From Helcococcus ovis (GTDB lineage: Bacteria; Bacillota; Clostridia; Tissierellales; Peptoniphilaceae): a DNA stretch of 64,000 bases. A program made the position numbers and the translations under genes. This document shows positions 36,901 through 45,657 of this stretch, one piece after another. The stretch's first letter is position 1; every line of letters starts with the position of its first letter. Under the pieces are notes generated by a model. The model did not search any database and had not been told where the DNA came from. It saw only the letters and a program-made list of their open reading frames with translations. The stretch lies in assembly GCF_004524775.2 (NCBI RefSeq), contig NZ_CP119081.1, forward strand, positions 1,488,001 through 1,552,000, given 5' to 3'.

Positions 36901-37223
36901 CTTATCTCAATTTTTGACTAATAAATTTTGAGGGTATTATTTTTAACTAAAAACTTATCGCAATTTTTTGAAAAATAATCTTGATGGTATTTTTTTAGAT
37001 CAAATTTTTATCGCATTTTTGATATTTTTAAATTTGTTGGTATTTTTTTTTGAATAAATTTTGATGATTTTAAGTCATTTTATCATCGCATTTTTTCTAA
37101 TCTTATATTTGCGATAATTTTAAATTAAATTTTCATTATCGCATTTTACATAATCTAATCTATGCGATAATTTCGATGCCAATTTTTATTATCTCATTTT
37201 AATCAATCTGATTTTTGAGATGA
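36901..37223. repeat. Six-unit degenerate array with 53-bp period and internal inverted repeats
   Basis: The 8-mer TTATCGCA or a variant recurs at 36902, 36955, 37008, 37083, 37136 and 37189: spacings 53, 53, 75, 53, 53. In each unit a partner sequence lies exactly 27 bases downstream. In the unit at 37136 the pair is perfect (TTATCGCA / TGCGATAA), and in the 37189 unit both arms have changed together (TTATCTCA / TGAGATGA). Units 1-3 are more decayed. The array lies in a 600-base gap between the PTS terminator and the convergent rhodanese gene. No coding role is seen. Confidence 0.75.
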
Positions 37224-37331
37224 TTTCAAAAATATTGTTGAAAATAATTCAAAATTAATATTTTTATTAATTTAAAAATAAATTAAATATTTAATAAAAA
37301 TCTGATTAATTAGAGTGTAAATTTTATTATT

Positions 37332-37368
37332 AAAAAAACATTGCAAAATAAAAAATTTATTTTGCAAT
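37332..37368 (-). terminator. Terminator of the rhodanese gene
   Basis: ATTGCAAAATA (37340-37350) and TATTTTGCAAT (37358-37368) form a perfect 11-bp stem; on the minus strand TTTTTTT follows. Between 37224 and 37331 I see only AT-rich sequence. Confidence 0.8.
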
Positions 37369-37396
37369 ATCCTCTTCTTAATTTTATTACAAGAAA

Positions 37397-37708
37397 CTAG
37401 TTACCTCTATAACTAATTATTCCACCAATATTTTTAACATTACTATATCCCATTTGTTTCATTAATTTCACAGCTGTACCAGCTCTATTACCACTCCTGC
37501 AATATATAAATATTGGTGCATCCTTATCTTTAATTTTGCCTTCAACTTTTAAGATTTCATCTAAAGGAATATTAACACTACCTCTAATAAATCCCTCCTT
37601 GTATTCTGTTTTAGTCCTAACATCTAAAAGATAAGCTCCCTCAGTTTCTCTAAATTCCTTTACTCCATTATTAATATCAGGCACCTTCAAAAAATCAAAT
37701 AACCCCAT
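37397..37708 (-). CDS. Rhodanese-like domain protein
   Basis: A single rhodanese domain of 103 residues. The block YLLDVRTKTEYKEGFIRGSVNIPL and the active loop IYCRSGNRAG with the catalytic Cys are clear. Such proteins transfer sulfane sulfur; the acceptor is unknown. The ATG at 37708 has AAGGAG six bases before it, so I prefer it to an ATG six codons upstream. It is a lone gene between the hairpin array and the IS element. The 37727-37957 stretch upstream holds no gene that I can see. Confidence 0.9.
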   Translation of the reverse strand: MGLFDFLKVPDINNGVKEFRETEGAYLLDVRTKTEYKEGFIRGSVNIPLDEILKVEGKIKDKDAPIFIYCRSGNRAGTAVKLMKQMGYSNVKNIGGIISYRGN

Positions 37709-38010
37709 TTCTCTCTCCTTTATCATATTTAACTATATTATACCCTTTTTATATAATTTTACATTACTTATATAAGTGCTAAATTAAAGAAGAGAGATAA
37801 AAACATTATGCTATTCATTATAAAATTTTACCGTAAAATATAAATAACATGAATATTATATTTTTTTATAATACTTATACATTCACCGACTTATATAGTA
37901 TGAAATTCTCTTAATTTTCTGCATACTAATACACTTAAATAGCAAATTAAGTATGAATGTGTTAATGTCAACATAAAAATGTACAAAATTGATTATATAA
38001 GAATGTACAC

Positions 38011-38754
38011 TTATTCCTCCTTCATATATTCTTTAAGTCTGTATGAATTTCCAGTTATAGATACGACTGTTGCGTGGTGTAACAGTCTATCTATAATTGC
38101 TGAAGCTATTTTCTCATCATAAAATAGCTTTGACCATTCATTAAAGTTTAAATTTGTAGTTATTATCGTACTTTTCTTTTCATATCTTTTATCAATAAGT
38201 TGAAATAACAATCTTTCATCGCCATCATTTAGCGGTAAATAGCCCATTTCGTCAATTATTAATAATCTATATCCTGTGTAATGTTTTATTCGTTGTTCTA
38301 GCTTATTTTCTAACTTTGCTCGTTTTAAGTTTTCTATTAAATCATGACATTTAATGAAATATGTGCTTATTCGTTTTTTAGCACTTTCTATTCCTATCGA
38401 TGTTGCTAAATGAGTTTTTCCAACTCCACTATTTCCAAGAAATATTATATTTTCATTCTTTTCTAAAAATTTTAATGAACAAAGCATTTTTATTTGATTT
38501 TCATTTATTTCTTGATTAAAACTAAAATCAAAGTCATTTATTGTTTTTATATGTGGAAAACTAGCCACTTTTATCATTTGATTTGCTGCAACATATTTTT
38601 TATTTTCAACTTCATAATCAGTTAACTTTAACAATCCATCAATTAATGATATATTTGGTTGATTTAATTCATTTTCTAAATAAATTAACATTTGTTTTAA
38701 ATTCAAATATTCTAAATTTGAAACTAATCTTTCATAATTGATACTATTTTCCAT
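38011..38754 (-). CDS. istB: IS21 helper ATPase IstB
   Basis: An AAA+ ATPase of 247 residues that assists target selection for IstA. Walker A is FLGNSGVGKTHLATSIG and Walker B LLIIDEMGYLPL, followed by the sensor region IITTNLNFNEW. The ATG at 38754 has GGAGG before it; a TTG four codons upstream lies on the ribosome site. It overlaps the istA end by 11 bases, as is usual for coupled expression. Confidence 0.95.
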   Translation of the reverse strand: MENSINYERLVSNLEYLNLKQMLIYLENELNQPNISLIDGLLKLTDYEVENKKYVAANQMIKVASFPHIKTINDFDFSFNQEINENQIKMLCSLKFLEKNENIIFLGNSGVGKTHLATSIGIESAKKRISTYFIKCHDLIENLKRAKLENKLEQRIKHYTGYRLLIIDEMGYLPLNDGDERLLFQLIDKRYEKKSTIITTNLNFNEWSKLFYDEKIASAIIDRLLHHATVVSITGNSYRLKEYMKEE

Positions 38755-40033
38755 AATTTCCTCCAATTTTACTTAAATTTTCATTTACTAAAATTTGAAC
38801 TTTTTTCTCATCATAACTAGGTAAATTATTCTTGAAAATTTCTAGATAATGGCTTTTATGATAGTTTAATTTATTTTTAGAAATATTGTGAACTGTTATT
38901 ACTTTTGTGTTATCATATATGTGTAGTTTATTATCTTTAACTATTAAATTAACTCTTTTATTTTTATATTCTGGTGGTAGAGAATATTGATTACTTTTGT
39001 ATGAAATCATACAACTAGAGTTAACTTTAAGAATTGTTGAAGATATTTTGTAAAGATTTCTTAGTGATTCATTTGGTAATGGCATTAAGGAATCTTTTTC
39101 AATTTCTAACAAACTTAATGGTATATTATTTGTGCCTTGATGAATATTTAAGTTTACTCTATTATTAATTTTTTCTACTAATTTTAATAATTGTTCATAA
39201 TTAATTTTTGTTTGATAAGCATAAATTTCTTCAAGTATTTTCATACTTGATTCAACTTTGCCTTTAGTTTGAGGTCTTCTAGCCATACATGGTTTTAAGC
39301 TTATATTAAAATCATTTAAGAATTGATTAAATTTATTATTAATTTTTCCATCAGAATCCTTAGTTCTTGGTTCATCCATAATTGTTTTCATATTATCTGA
39401 TAAAATTGTTTTTGGAACCCCTTGTATTAATTCAAAAGATCTTGTTAAAAAGTCTAAAACCACATCTTGCTTTTTATCTAAAGATACATGAAAAATTCTA
39501 TATCTAGAGTATGAAAGTTGAAATACAAAAATATTTAATTTAATTATTTCACAATCACTAGTGATAAAGGTCATATCTTCTTTCCAATCAATTTGAGCTT
39601 GTTCACCTGGAGAAGTTTCAAATCTAATTTTTGCACCATCTTTATATTTTTTCTTAGAAAAATATTTTTGGAATTTATCATTGTTTAATATATATCTTCT
39701 AAAACTTGATTCGCTTACATTTAAGTTATGATTTTCTTTCAAATATCTGTAAAGTATTGATTTAGAGTAAAATCTTTGAATTGAATTTTCATCTAAAAGT
39801 TCTTCGATTATATTCTTAAAATTGTCTATTTTTGAAGATTTATTTCTAGTTTTTTTCTTTTCATATCCTTCGTAATATTTTTTTATTGTTCTTCTATCCA
39901 CATTTAGTTCATTAGCTAATTGTGAGTAATTAACTTTTAAGTTGTTTGCATCCATAATTGTTTTTAATGTTGATAAGTCTTCTAAATTTTTAATTTCAAA
40001 ATTTATATTATTTAGAATTAATGAATATTTCAT
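38744..40033 (-). CDS. istA: IS21 transposase IstA
   Basis: A DDE integrase-type transposase of 429 residues. An N-terminal helix-turn-helix (about 28-55, NVDRRTIKKYYEG) binds the ends. The catalytic acids lie in QAQIDWKEDM, ILSDNMKT and GKVESSMK. The frame is intact and the ribosome site AGGAG is good, so the element could still be active. Confidence 0.95.
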   Translation of the reverse strand: MKYSLILNNINFEIKNLEDLSTLKTIMDANNLKVNYSQLANELNVDRRTIKKYYEGYEKKKTRNKSSKIDNFKNIIEELLDENSIQRFYSKSILYRYLKENHNLNVSESSFRRYILNNDKFQKYFSKKKYKDGAKIRFETSPGEQAQIDWKEDMTFITSDCEIIKLNIFVFQLSYSRYRIFHVSLDKKQDVVLDFLTRSFELIQGVPKTILSDNMKTIMDEPRTKDSDGKINNKFNQFLNDFNISLKPCMARRPQTKGKVESSMKILEEIYAYQTKINYEQLLKLVEKINNRVNLNIHQGTNNIPLSLLEIEKDSLMPLPNESLRNLYKISSTILKVNSSCMISYKSNQYSLPPEYKNKRVNLIVKDNKLHIYDNTKVITVHNISKNKLNYHKSHYLEIFKNNLPSYDEKKVQILVNENLSKIGGNYGK

Positions 40034-40201
40034 ATATGTCTCCTAATATTTAATATTCATTTATTTTATCAAATTGTACATTTTTATTTAATCGTTTTTG
40101 TACATTGTTATATTAGCATTTACATAAATTTTACCCCAGCTTTTTTTCATTTTTTTATTATGAAGGGGCTATTTCAAGATTTTTATGTTAACATTAACAC
40201 A

Positions 40202-40250
40202 CAGGATATAATCCGAGGACTAGCAGCGTAAACAAACTTCTTATTTCTTA
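40202..40250. repeat. Right half of a structured terminator element, cut by the IS
   Basis: Directly after the IS end comes CAGGATATAATCCGAGGACT and then TAAACAAACTT. This matches the right half of the element at 40275-40349 (CAGGATGTAATCCGAGGACT, TAAACAAACTT) with few differences. The left half is missing because the IS21 element occupies its place. Confidence 0.7.
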
Positions 40251-40274
40251 AAATTTCATTCATTCTCCATCTAT

Positions 40275-40349
40275 AAAAATAAAAGTTTGTTTAGACACCT
40301 CCGCAGGATGTAATCCGAGGACTAGTGACGTAAACAAACTTTTATTTTT
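40275..40349 (-). terminator. Terminator of dnaJ with an embedded structured module
   Basis: The outer arms (40275-40293 and 40331-40349) form a perfect 19-bp stem, with T-rich sequence on the minus-strand side, and the dnaJ stop lies inside it. The loop is not simple: it contains CACCTC (40296), an inner hairpin GGAT-GTA-ATCC and GAGGACT (40317). The same order, CACCTC then GAGGACTnGTG, occurs in the ileS terminator at 59392-59458. Confidence 0.8.
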
Positions 40350-41463
40350 AATCAAACCACTCTTTAATCTTTTCAAAAAATCCTTTTTCAGGTTTTACAT
40401 CTTCACCGGTAACTTCGGCAAATTCTTGAAGTAGTTCTTTTTGTTTTTCATTTAATTTTTTAGGAACGATAACTTTAACATCAAAATATAAATCTCCTTT
40501 ATATCCCGTTCTTACATCAACCATCCCTTCTTTATCTAATTTAAATCTAGTATCATTTTGTGTGCCTGCAGGAATTTCAAATTTAGTTGTCCCATCTAAT
40601 GTTGGAATATCTATTTCATTCCCTAAAGCTGCTGTAACAAACGAAATTGGTAATTCATAAAATATATCATTACCATATCTTTTAAAAATTTCATGCTCTT
40701 CTACAGAAACCGCAATATATAAATCTCCTGAAGGTCCTCCATTTTCTCCATCATGTCCTTCTCCTCTAACAGGTATCATATTTCCATCTGCAATTCCTGA
40801 AGGAATCTTAATCTTGATTTTTGAAGTTTTTAGAACCCTTCCTTCTCCATGACAAGTTTCACATTTTTCCTCAATAACTGTACCCGCCCCATTACATGTT
40901 GGACATGTGTTAACGGTTGAAAATTGACCAAATGGAGTCGATTGAGTACTTCTAACTTGACCTGTTCCATGACAACGAGTACAAGTTTTCTTTGACGTAC
41001 CGGGTTTTGCCCCAGAACCTTCACATGTATTACATTTTTGATATTTTCTATAGGAAACTTCCTTTTCAACACCGGTGACAGATTCTCTAAATGATATGTT
41101 TACATGAATTTGAATATCTTGGCCTCTTTTAGGAGCATTCGGATCCCTTTGTCTTGTTCTGGAAGATCCTCCAAAAAAGTCAGAAAATAAATCTGAGAAT
41201 ATATCTCCCATTCCTCCTGAAAAACCACCAAATCCAGAATTCGGATCAAATGCAGCATCTCCATATCTATCATACTTAGCTCTGTTTTCTTCATCTCCAA
41301 GTATAGAATAGGCTTCATTAATTTCTTTTAATTTTTCTTGAGCTTCTTCACTACCACCATTTAAATCTGGATGATATTTTTTAGCTAATTTTCTATACGC
41401 TTTTTTTATTTCTTGAGCACTCGCACTTTGCGAAACTCCCAGCACTTCATACGGATTATTCAT
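40348..41463 (-). CDS. dnaJ: Chaperone DnaJ
   Basis: The DnaK co-chaperone. The J domain (1-70) has the HPD motif in [10 protein letters not shown], then a Gly/Phe-rich linker, and four CxxCxGxG zinc repeats ([32 protein letters not shown]). The C-terminal substrate-binding domains follow. The length of 371 residues is normal. It is the last gene of the hrcA operon here; prmA, its usual follower, has been displaced. Confidence 0.97.
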   Translation of the reverse strand: MNNPYEVLGVSQSASAQEIKKAYRKLAKKYHPDLNGGSEEAQEKLKEINEAYSILGDEENRAKYDRYGDAAFDPNSGFGGFSGGMGDIFSDLFSDFFGGSSRTRQRDPNAPKRGQDIQIHVNISFRESVTGVEKEVSYRKYQKCNTCEGSGAKPGTSKKTCTRCHGTGQVRSTQSTPFGQFSTVNTCPTCNGAGTVIEEKCETCHGEGRVLKTSKIKIKIPSGIADGNMIPVRGEGHDGENGGPSGDLYIAVSVEEHEIFKRYGNDIFYELPISFVTAALGNEIDIPTLDGTTKFEIPAGTQNDTRFKLDKEGMVDVRTGYKGDLYFDVKVIVPKKLNEKQKELLQEFAEVTGEDVKPEKGFFEKIKEWFD

Positions 41464-41483
41464 ATTACCACCTTAACTAATAA

Positions 41484-41501
41484 AGGGGAGCAAGCTCCCC
41501 T
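41484..41501 (-). promoter_or_regulatory. GC-rich hairpin between dnaK and dnaJ
   Basis: AGGGGAGC and GCTCCCCT are perfect arms in the 55-base gap. Only TTTATT follows on the minus strand, so it is at best a partial terminator. It may lower dnaJ relative to dnaK, or mark an RNA processing site. Confidence 0.55.
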
Positions 41502-41518
41502 CCTACTAATTATATATT

Positions 41519-43342
41519 TTACTTACCTTCTTCATTTTCGTCAACCACTTCATAATCAGCATCAACAACATCATCTTTTTTTTGTTGTCCAGCTTCACTC
41601 TTTTGACCAGATTGAGCATAAAGTTTTTCACTCATCTTATTTAACTCTTGAGTTAATTCTTCAATTTTAGCTTTGATTTCATCAACATTTTCAGAACCTA
41701 AAACTTTCTTTAATTCTTCATTTTTAGCTTTAATTGCTTCTTTTTCAGAATCTGAAATCTTTCCTTCTAGATCTTTTAATGTTTTTTCTACTTGATAAGA
41801 AATACTTTCTCCTTGATTCTTTGTTTCAATCAATTCTTTTTTCTTCTTATCTTCGTCTGCATATTTTTCTGCATCCTTAACTCTTTGATTAATTTCTTCT
41901 TCACTTAAATTTGCTGAAGCTGTAATTGTAATTTTTTGTTCTTTACCTGTACCTAAATCTTTAGCAGATACATTTACAATACCATTTGCATCAATATCAA
42001 ATGTAACTTCAATTTGTGGTACCCCTCTTGGCGCAGCAGGAATATCTGTTAATTGGAAATTACCAATCATTGTATTATCTTTAGACATTTGTCTTTCACC
42101 TTGTAATACCTTGATATCTACTGATGTTTGGTTATCTGCTGCTGTTGTAAATACTTGTGATTTCTTTGTAGGAATTGTTGTATTTCTTTCAATCAATACT
42201 GTTGTAATATTACCCATTGTTTCAATACCTAATGAAAGTGGTGTAACATCAAGTAATAATAGATCATTTACATCTCCTGCTAAAATTGCCCCTTGTACAG
42301 CTGCACCTAAAGCAACAGCCTCATCAGGGTTAATATCTTTTTGAGGAGCTTTTCCTGTTAATTTCTTTACCGCCTCTGCTACAGCAGGAACTCTTGTTGA
42401 CCCACCAACTAAAAGCACTTTATCTATTTCTGAAGCTTGTAATCCTGCGTCTTTTAAAGCATCTTTTACAGGGATTAATGTTTCGTCAATCAAGTCTGAA
42501 ATTAGTTCTTCAAATTTAGATCTTGTAATATCCATATTTAAGTGAGCTGGTTGACCATTTATAGCTGTGATGAATGGTAAATTAATTTGAACACTCATTT
42601 GAGTTGATAATTCTTTTTTAGCATTTTCTGCTGCATCCTTCAATCTTTGTGCTGATGTTGGATCTTGTAATAAATCCACACCATTTTCTCTCTTAAATTC
42701 TGAAGCAATATAATTCATCAATCTGTTATCAAAATCATCCCCACCAAGTCTGTTATTACCTCTTGTTGCCAATACGTCTATAACTCCGTCGTCTACTTCC
42801 AAGATAGATACGTCAAATGTACCACCACCTAAGTCGAATACCATTATTTTCATATCATTATTTTCTTTTTGCATTCCGTATGATAATGCAGCTGCTGTTG
42901 GTTCATTAACAATTCTCTTAACTTCTAAACCTGCTATTTTCCCAGCATCTTTAGTTGCTTGTCTTTGCTCATTTGTAAAATATGCCGGAACAGTAATAAC
43001 TGCTTCTGTTACAGTTTCACCTAAATATGCTTCAACATCTGCTTTAATTTTTTGTAAAATCATTGCAGAAATTTCTTCTGGTGAATATGATTTATCATCG
43101 ATTTTTACTTTATAATCTGTACCCATTTCTCTCTTAATTGATGAAATTGTTTTTTCAGGGTTCATGATTGCTTGTCTTTTAGCTGTTTTACCAACTAATC
43201 TTTCTCCGTCTTTTGTAAATGCTACTACTGAAGGTGTAGTTCTATCTCCATCAGCATTAGGAATTATTGTAGCTTGTCCACCTTCCATTACTGCTACTGC
43301 TGAGTTTGTTGTACCTAAGTCAATACCTATAATTTTTCCCAT
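41519..43342 (-). CDS. dnaK: Chaperone DnaK (Hsp70)
   Basis: The ATP-dependent folding chaperone, 607 residues. ATPase signatures are [35 protein letters not shown] and [16 protein letters not shown]. The linker [18 protein letters not shown] leads to the substrate-binding domain and a helical lid, ending in an acidic tail. It has the lysine-free short loop near residue 80 typical of Gram-positive DnaK. Confidence 0.98.
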   Translation of the reverse strand: MGKIIGIDLGTTNSAVAVMEGGQATIIPNADGDRTTPSVVAFTKDGERLVGKTAKRQAIMNPEKTISSIKREMGTDYKVKIDDKSYSPEEISAMILQKIKADVEAYLGETVTEAVITVPAYFTNEQRQATKDAGKIAGLEVKRIVNEPTAAALSYGMQKENNDMKIMVFDLGGGTFDVSILEVDDGVIDVLATRGNNRLGGDDFDNRLMNYIASEFKRENGVDLLQDPTSAQRLKDAAENAKKELSTQMSVQINLPFITAINGQPAHLNMDITRSKFEELISDLIDETLIPVKDALKDAGLQASEIDKVLLVGGSTRVPAVAEAVKKLTGKAPQKDINPDEAVALGAAVQGAILAGDVNDLLLLDVTPLSLGIETMGNITTVLIERNTTIPTKKSQVFTTAADNQTSVDIKVLQGERQMSKDNTMIGNFQLTDIPAAPRGVPQIEVTFDIDANGIVNVSAKDLGTGKEQKITITASANLSEEEINQRVKDAEKYADEDKKKKELIETKNQGESISYQVEKTLKDLEGKISDSEKEAIKAKNEELKKVLGSENVDEIKAKIEELTQELNKMSEKLYAQSGQKSEAGQQKKDDVVDADYEVVDENEEGK

Positions 43343-43399
43343 AATTTTCTCCTTTTTGTTTAATACTATAATTTACACTTATACATTTTTCTAAATAAC

Positions 43400-43939
43400 T
43401 CACTTACTTACTTTCACCATCGCCGGTCTTATTACTTTATCTTTTAATTTATATCCCTTTTGGAATGTTTCAATGATGTGTTCTGATTCAACTTCATCAT
43501 TTTCTTCCATAAATACTGCATGATGTAAGTTTGCATCAAATTTTTCATTATCGGATACTATTTCTTCAACTCCTTCTTGAGTAAGAATATTTTCCAACTC
43601 AGATTTAATCATTACAATTCCTTTTGTTAATGTGTCTTCTTCATCAGCACCTTTCAATGCTCTATCAAAATTATCCATTACAGAAAGTAGTTTAATAACT
43701 AAACCTTCTGAAGCATATTTATATATATCCGATTTTTCTTTTTCTTGTCTACGTTTATAATTTGTGAAATCTGCTTGTAATCTTGCAAATGAATCTTTTA
43801 ATTTTTCAAATTGTTCATTTACCTGTTCAGTATCTTTAGTGATTTCTTCAGAGTTTTCTTTAACCATTTCTTCATTTTTCTCTTCTACAACGTCTTTTGT
43901 TTTATCATTTATATCTTCTATCTTTTCTTTTTCATCCAT
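43400..43939 (-). CDS. grpE: Nucleotide exchange factor GrpE
   Basis: Exchanges ADP on DnaK. A long acidic coiled coil (about 1-60) leads to LQADFTNYKRRQEKEKSDIYKYA, and the C-terminal beta domain has GVEEIVSDNEKFDANLHHAVF. I start at the ATG at 43939 after GAAGG; a GTG one codon before overlaps the hrcA stop. The length of 179 residues is normal. Confidence 0.96.
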   Translation of the reverse strand: MDEKEKIEDINDKTKDVVEEKNEEMVKENSEEITKDTEQVNEQFEKLKDSFARLQADFTNYKRRQEKEKSDIYKYASEGLVIKLLSVMDNFDRALKGADEEDTLTKGIVMIKSELENILTQEGVEEIVSDNEKFDANLHHAVFMEENDEVESEHIIETFQKGYKLKDKVIRPAMVKVSK

Positions 43940-43941
43940 CA

Positions 43942-44961
43942 CTACCTTCTTTCAATATATCCATTTATATACTTACTTACCAATACCAAATCTGCAATTA
44001 CTTTATCATATTTCATACTATTTGGTCCTAAAACTCCAAGCTTACCTTTGATACCATCACTATTTCTAAATGTAATAGTTATTACACTAAATTTTTCGAA
44101 TTCCTTTATTCCTAATTCATCTCCAATATATACTTGTAAATCCGTATCCATATTATCAGATAAAACTTCAAGTAAAGGATTATCTTCTTTTATAAAATTT
44201 AAAAGATTTTGATTATTTTCTATTAAATCATTATTGTAAACAAACAAGTTTCCAAGTCCTTCATAAATCATCCTTGCCTGAGAATTTTCAAAGGTTGTCT
44301 TTTCGATAACCGGTATAATCTCATTTAACACGGAATGCCTTTCTCTTAAAACTTCATAAACTTGTGAATGTAATGCCTCTATCATATTTTTATGATTCAA
44401 ATCCAATAAAGTCGATGTCAGTAAACTATTTATAAGGTCAATTGTATTTTTATCAATAGGACTTTTCAATCGTATGCTATCACTTATAACTTCTTTTGAG
44501 TTATAAATATATATAATAACCAAATCTTTAGGCCCAAAAAATACAACATTTATATATTTCAAATATATTTTTGACATTTCAGGCAACATTGCTAAAGCAG
44601 TATAGTTTGTGATAGCTGATAACATCTTAGTTGCATTTCTAATTACATTATCAAATTCTGACGAATCTTTCATATTACTCATATCAAAAATTTGTCTGGG
44701 TCCTAACTCAAATGGAATTTCGTCTGATAACAACGCATCTACATAAAGTCTATATCCACTATTAGAAGGAATTCTCCCTGATGAGGTATGTAATTTTTCC
44801 AAATATCCAAGCTCTTCCAAATCGCTCATTTCATTTCGTATGGTCGCAGCACTAACTCCTATATTACTATCCTTAGAAAGTAATCTTGAACCTACCGGCT
44901 CTTTTGAATCAATATATGACTTTATTATTGAATTTAATATTTTAATCTTTCTATCATCCAT
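43942..44961 (-). CDS. hrcA: Heat-inducible transcription repressor HrcA
   Basis: Represses class I heat-shock genes by binding CIRCE. The N-terminal winged helix has ILNSIIKSYIDSKEPVGSRL and GVSAATIRNEMSDLEELGYL; a GAF-like domain follows. The length of 339 residues is normal. It autoregulates the operon through the CIRCE element just upstream. Confidence 0.97.
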   Translation of the reverse strand: MDDRKIKILNSIIKSYIDSKEPVGSRLLSKDSNIGVSAATIRNEMSDLEELGYLEKLHTSSGRIPSNSGYRLYVDALLSDEIPFELGPRQIFDMSNMKDSSEFDNVIRNATKMLSAITNYTALAMLPEMSKIYLKYINVVFFGPKDLVIIYIYNSKEVISDSIRLKSPIDKNTIDLINSLLTSTLLDLNHKNMIEALHSQVYEVLRERHSVLNEIIPVIEKTTFENSQARMIYEGLGNLFVYNNDLIENNQNLLNFIKEDNPLLEVLSDNMDTDLQVYIGDELGIKEFEKFSVITITFRNSDGIKGKLGVLGPNSMKYDKVIADLVLVSKYINGYIERR

Positions 44962-44993
44962 ATTGATCCTCTTCCTTCAAATTTTATTTTTTG

Positions 44994-45020
44994 TTATCAC
45001 TCACTAACCCCGAGTGCTAA
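44994..45020 (-). promoter_or_regulatory. CIRCE operator (HrcA binding site)
   Basis: TTATCACTC-N9-GAGTGCTAA, one mismatch from the consensus TTAGCACTC-N9-GAGTGCTAA. It lies between the promoter and hrcA, at the expected start of the transcript, about 33 bases before the ATG. Confidence 0.95.
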
Positions 45021-45024
45021 CTAT

Positions 45025-45052
45025 ATTATATACCATATTTTTAAAATGTCAA
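45025..45052 (-). promoter_or_regulatory. Vegetative promoter of the hrcA operon
   Basis: On the minus strand a perfect TTGACA (45052-45047) and a perfect TATAAT (45030-45025) with a 16-base spacer, immediately upstream of CIRCE. Confidence 0.85.
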
Positions 45053-45081
45053 GTTTTAAATACTATGAGATTGAGAAAAAC

Positions 45082-45110
45082 TTGACAATATGTATATATA
45101 CATATATAAT
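45082..45110 (+). promoter_or_regulatory. Consensus promoter with a perfect palindrome in its spacer
   Basis: TTGACA (45082-45087), 17-base spacer and TATAAT (45105-45110) match the consensus exactly. The spacer holds ATATGTATATATACATAT (45088-45105), a perfect 18-base palindrome that would block RNA polymerase if bound by a dimeric repressor. It drives the small secreted-protein/membrane-protein pair, about 40 bases upstream. Confidence 0.75.
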
Positions 45111-45149
45111 AAATTTGAAAACGAAGTCATATATTATTTAGGAGGTTAT

Positions 45150-45657
45150 ATGAAAAATATTCACAAAAAACATTTTTATAGTTTTATTTTCAATTTTATT
45201 TACATTCAATTCAGTAATGATAACAAATGTAAAGGCCGATAAAATAGAAGATATTCCAGATTCATTTACATATTATGACGATGGAGCATATTGGAAGATA
45301 TCCAATATATATGATCTAAAAAATGTTAAGTTAGAACGATTATTTACTGTCGGTATTCGAAGAGCATGTTTTCCCGGAGATCCATGTTATCCATATTGTA
45401 ATTGTTCAAATCCCGATTCAGGTAATGATAAAAGAGATGATCCTATAACAAAGTTTTTAGATTGCGTATTTAATAATATTAAACAAAATATAATAGGCGA
45501 TTTAAGCTTTAATGCTATATTAAAGGGTTCTCGTGCGATATTAATTAAATATGGCAAAAAAGCTCTTGCAAATCATTTAGCAAAAATTATACCCGGAGTA
45601 AATTATGCTTATGCCGTTAAGCTACTTTACGATTCAGCTTATGGGTGTATAATATGA
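45150..45657 (+). CDS. Cys-rich secreted protein of unknown function, frameshifted in its signal peptide
   Basis: An AGGAGG-preceded ATG at 45150 opens a frame that stops after 31 codons. One base less in the A5 run at 45153-45157 gives MKIFTKNIFIVLFSILFTFN, then SVMITNVKA and DKIED: a textbook signal peptide with cleavage after VKA, running into the open frame that is intact from 45217 to 45657. The mature part has about 140 residues, the cluster CFPGDPCYPYCNC in the middle and a hydrophobic C-terminal end (LAKIIPGVNYAYAVKLLY). I do not recognise it. It overlaps the next gene (ATGA). A secreted toxin or bacteriocin-like protein is possible but unproven. Confidence 0.7.

Larger units (their letters stand above)
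37958..40201 (-). mobile_element. IS21-family insertion sequence (2244 bp)
   Basis: The ends are a 23-base inverted repeat with one mismatch: TGTGTTAATGTCAACATAAA at 37958 against TGTGTTAATGTTAACATAAA read inward from 40201. Inside each end lie repeated TGTACA boxes (two on each side), as in the multiple transposase-binding sites of IS21 elements. It carries overlapping istA and istB. No target duplication is seen (flanks ...AGTATGAA and CAGGATAT...), so the element may have taken part in a deletion or recombination after insertion. Confidence 0.92.

Noticed and set aside
36901-37223. A CRISPR array was considered for the evenly spaced repeats.
   Set aside because: The repeated units are degenerate, the intervals between them are themselves similar, and no cas genes are near.
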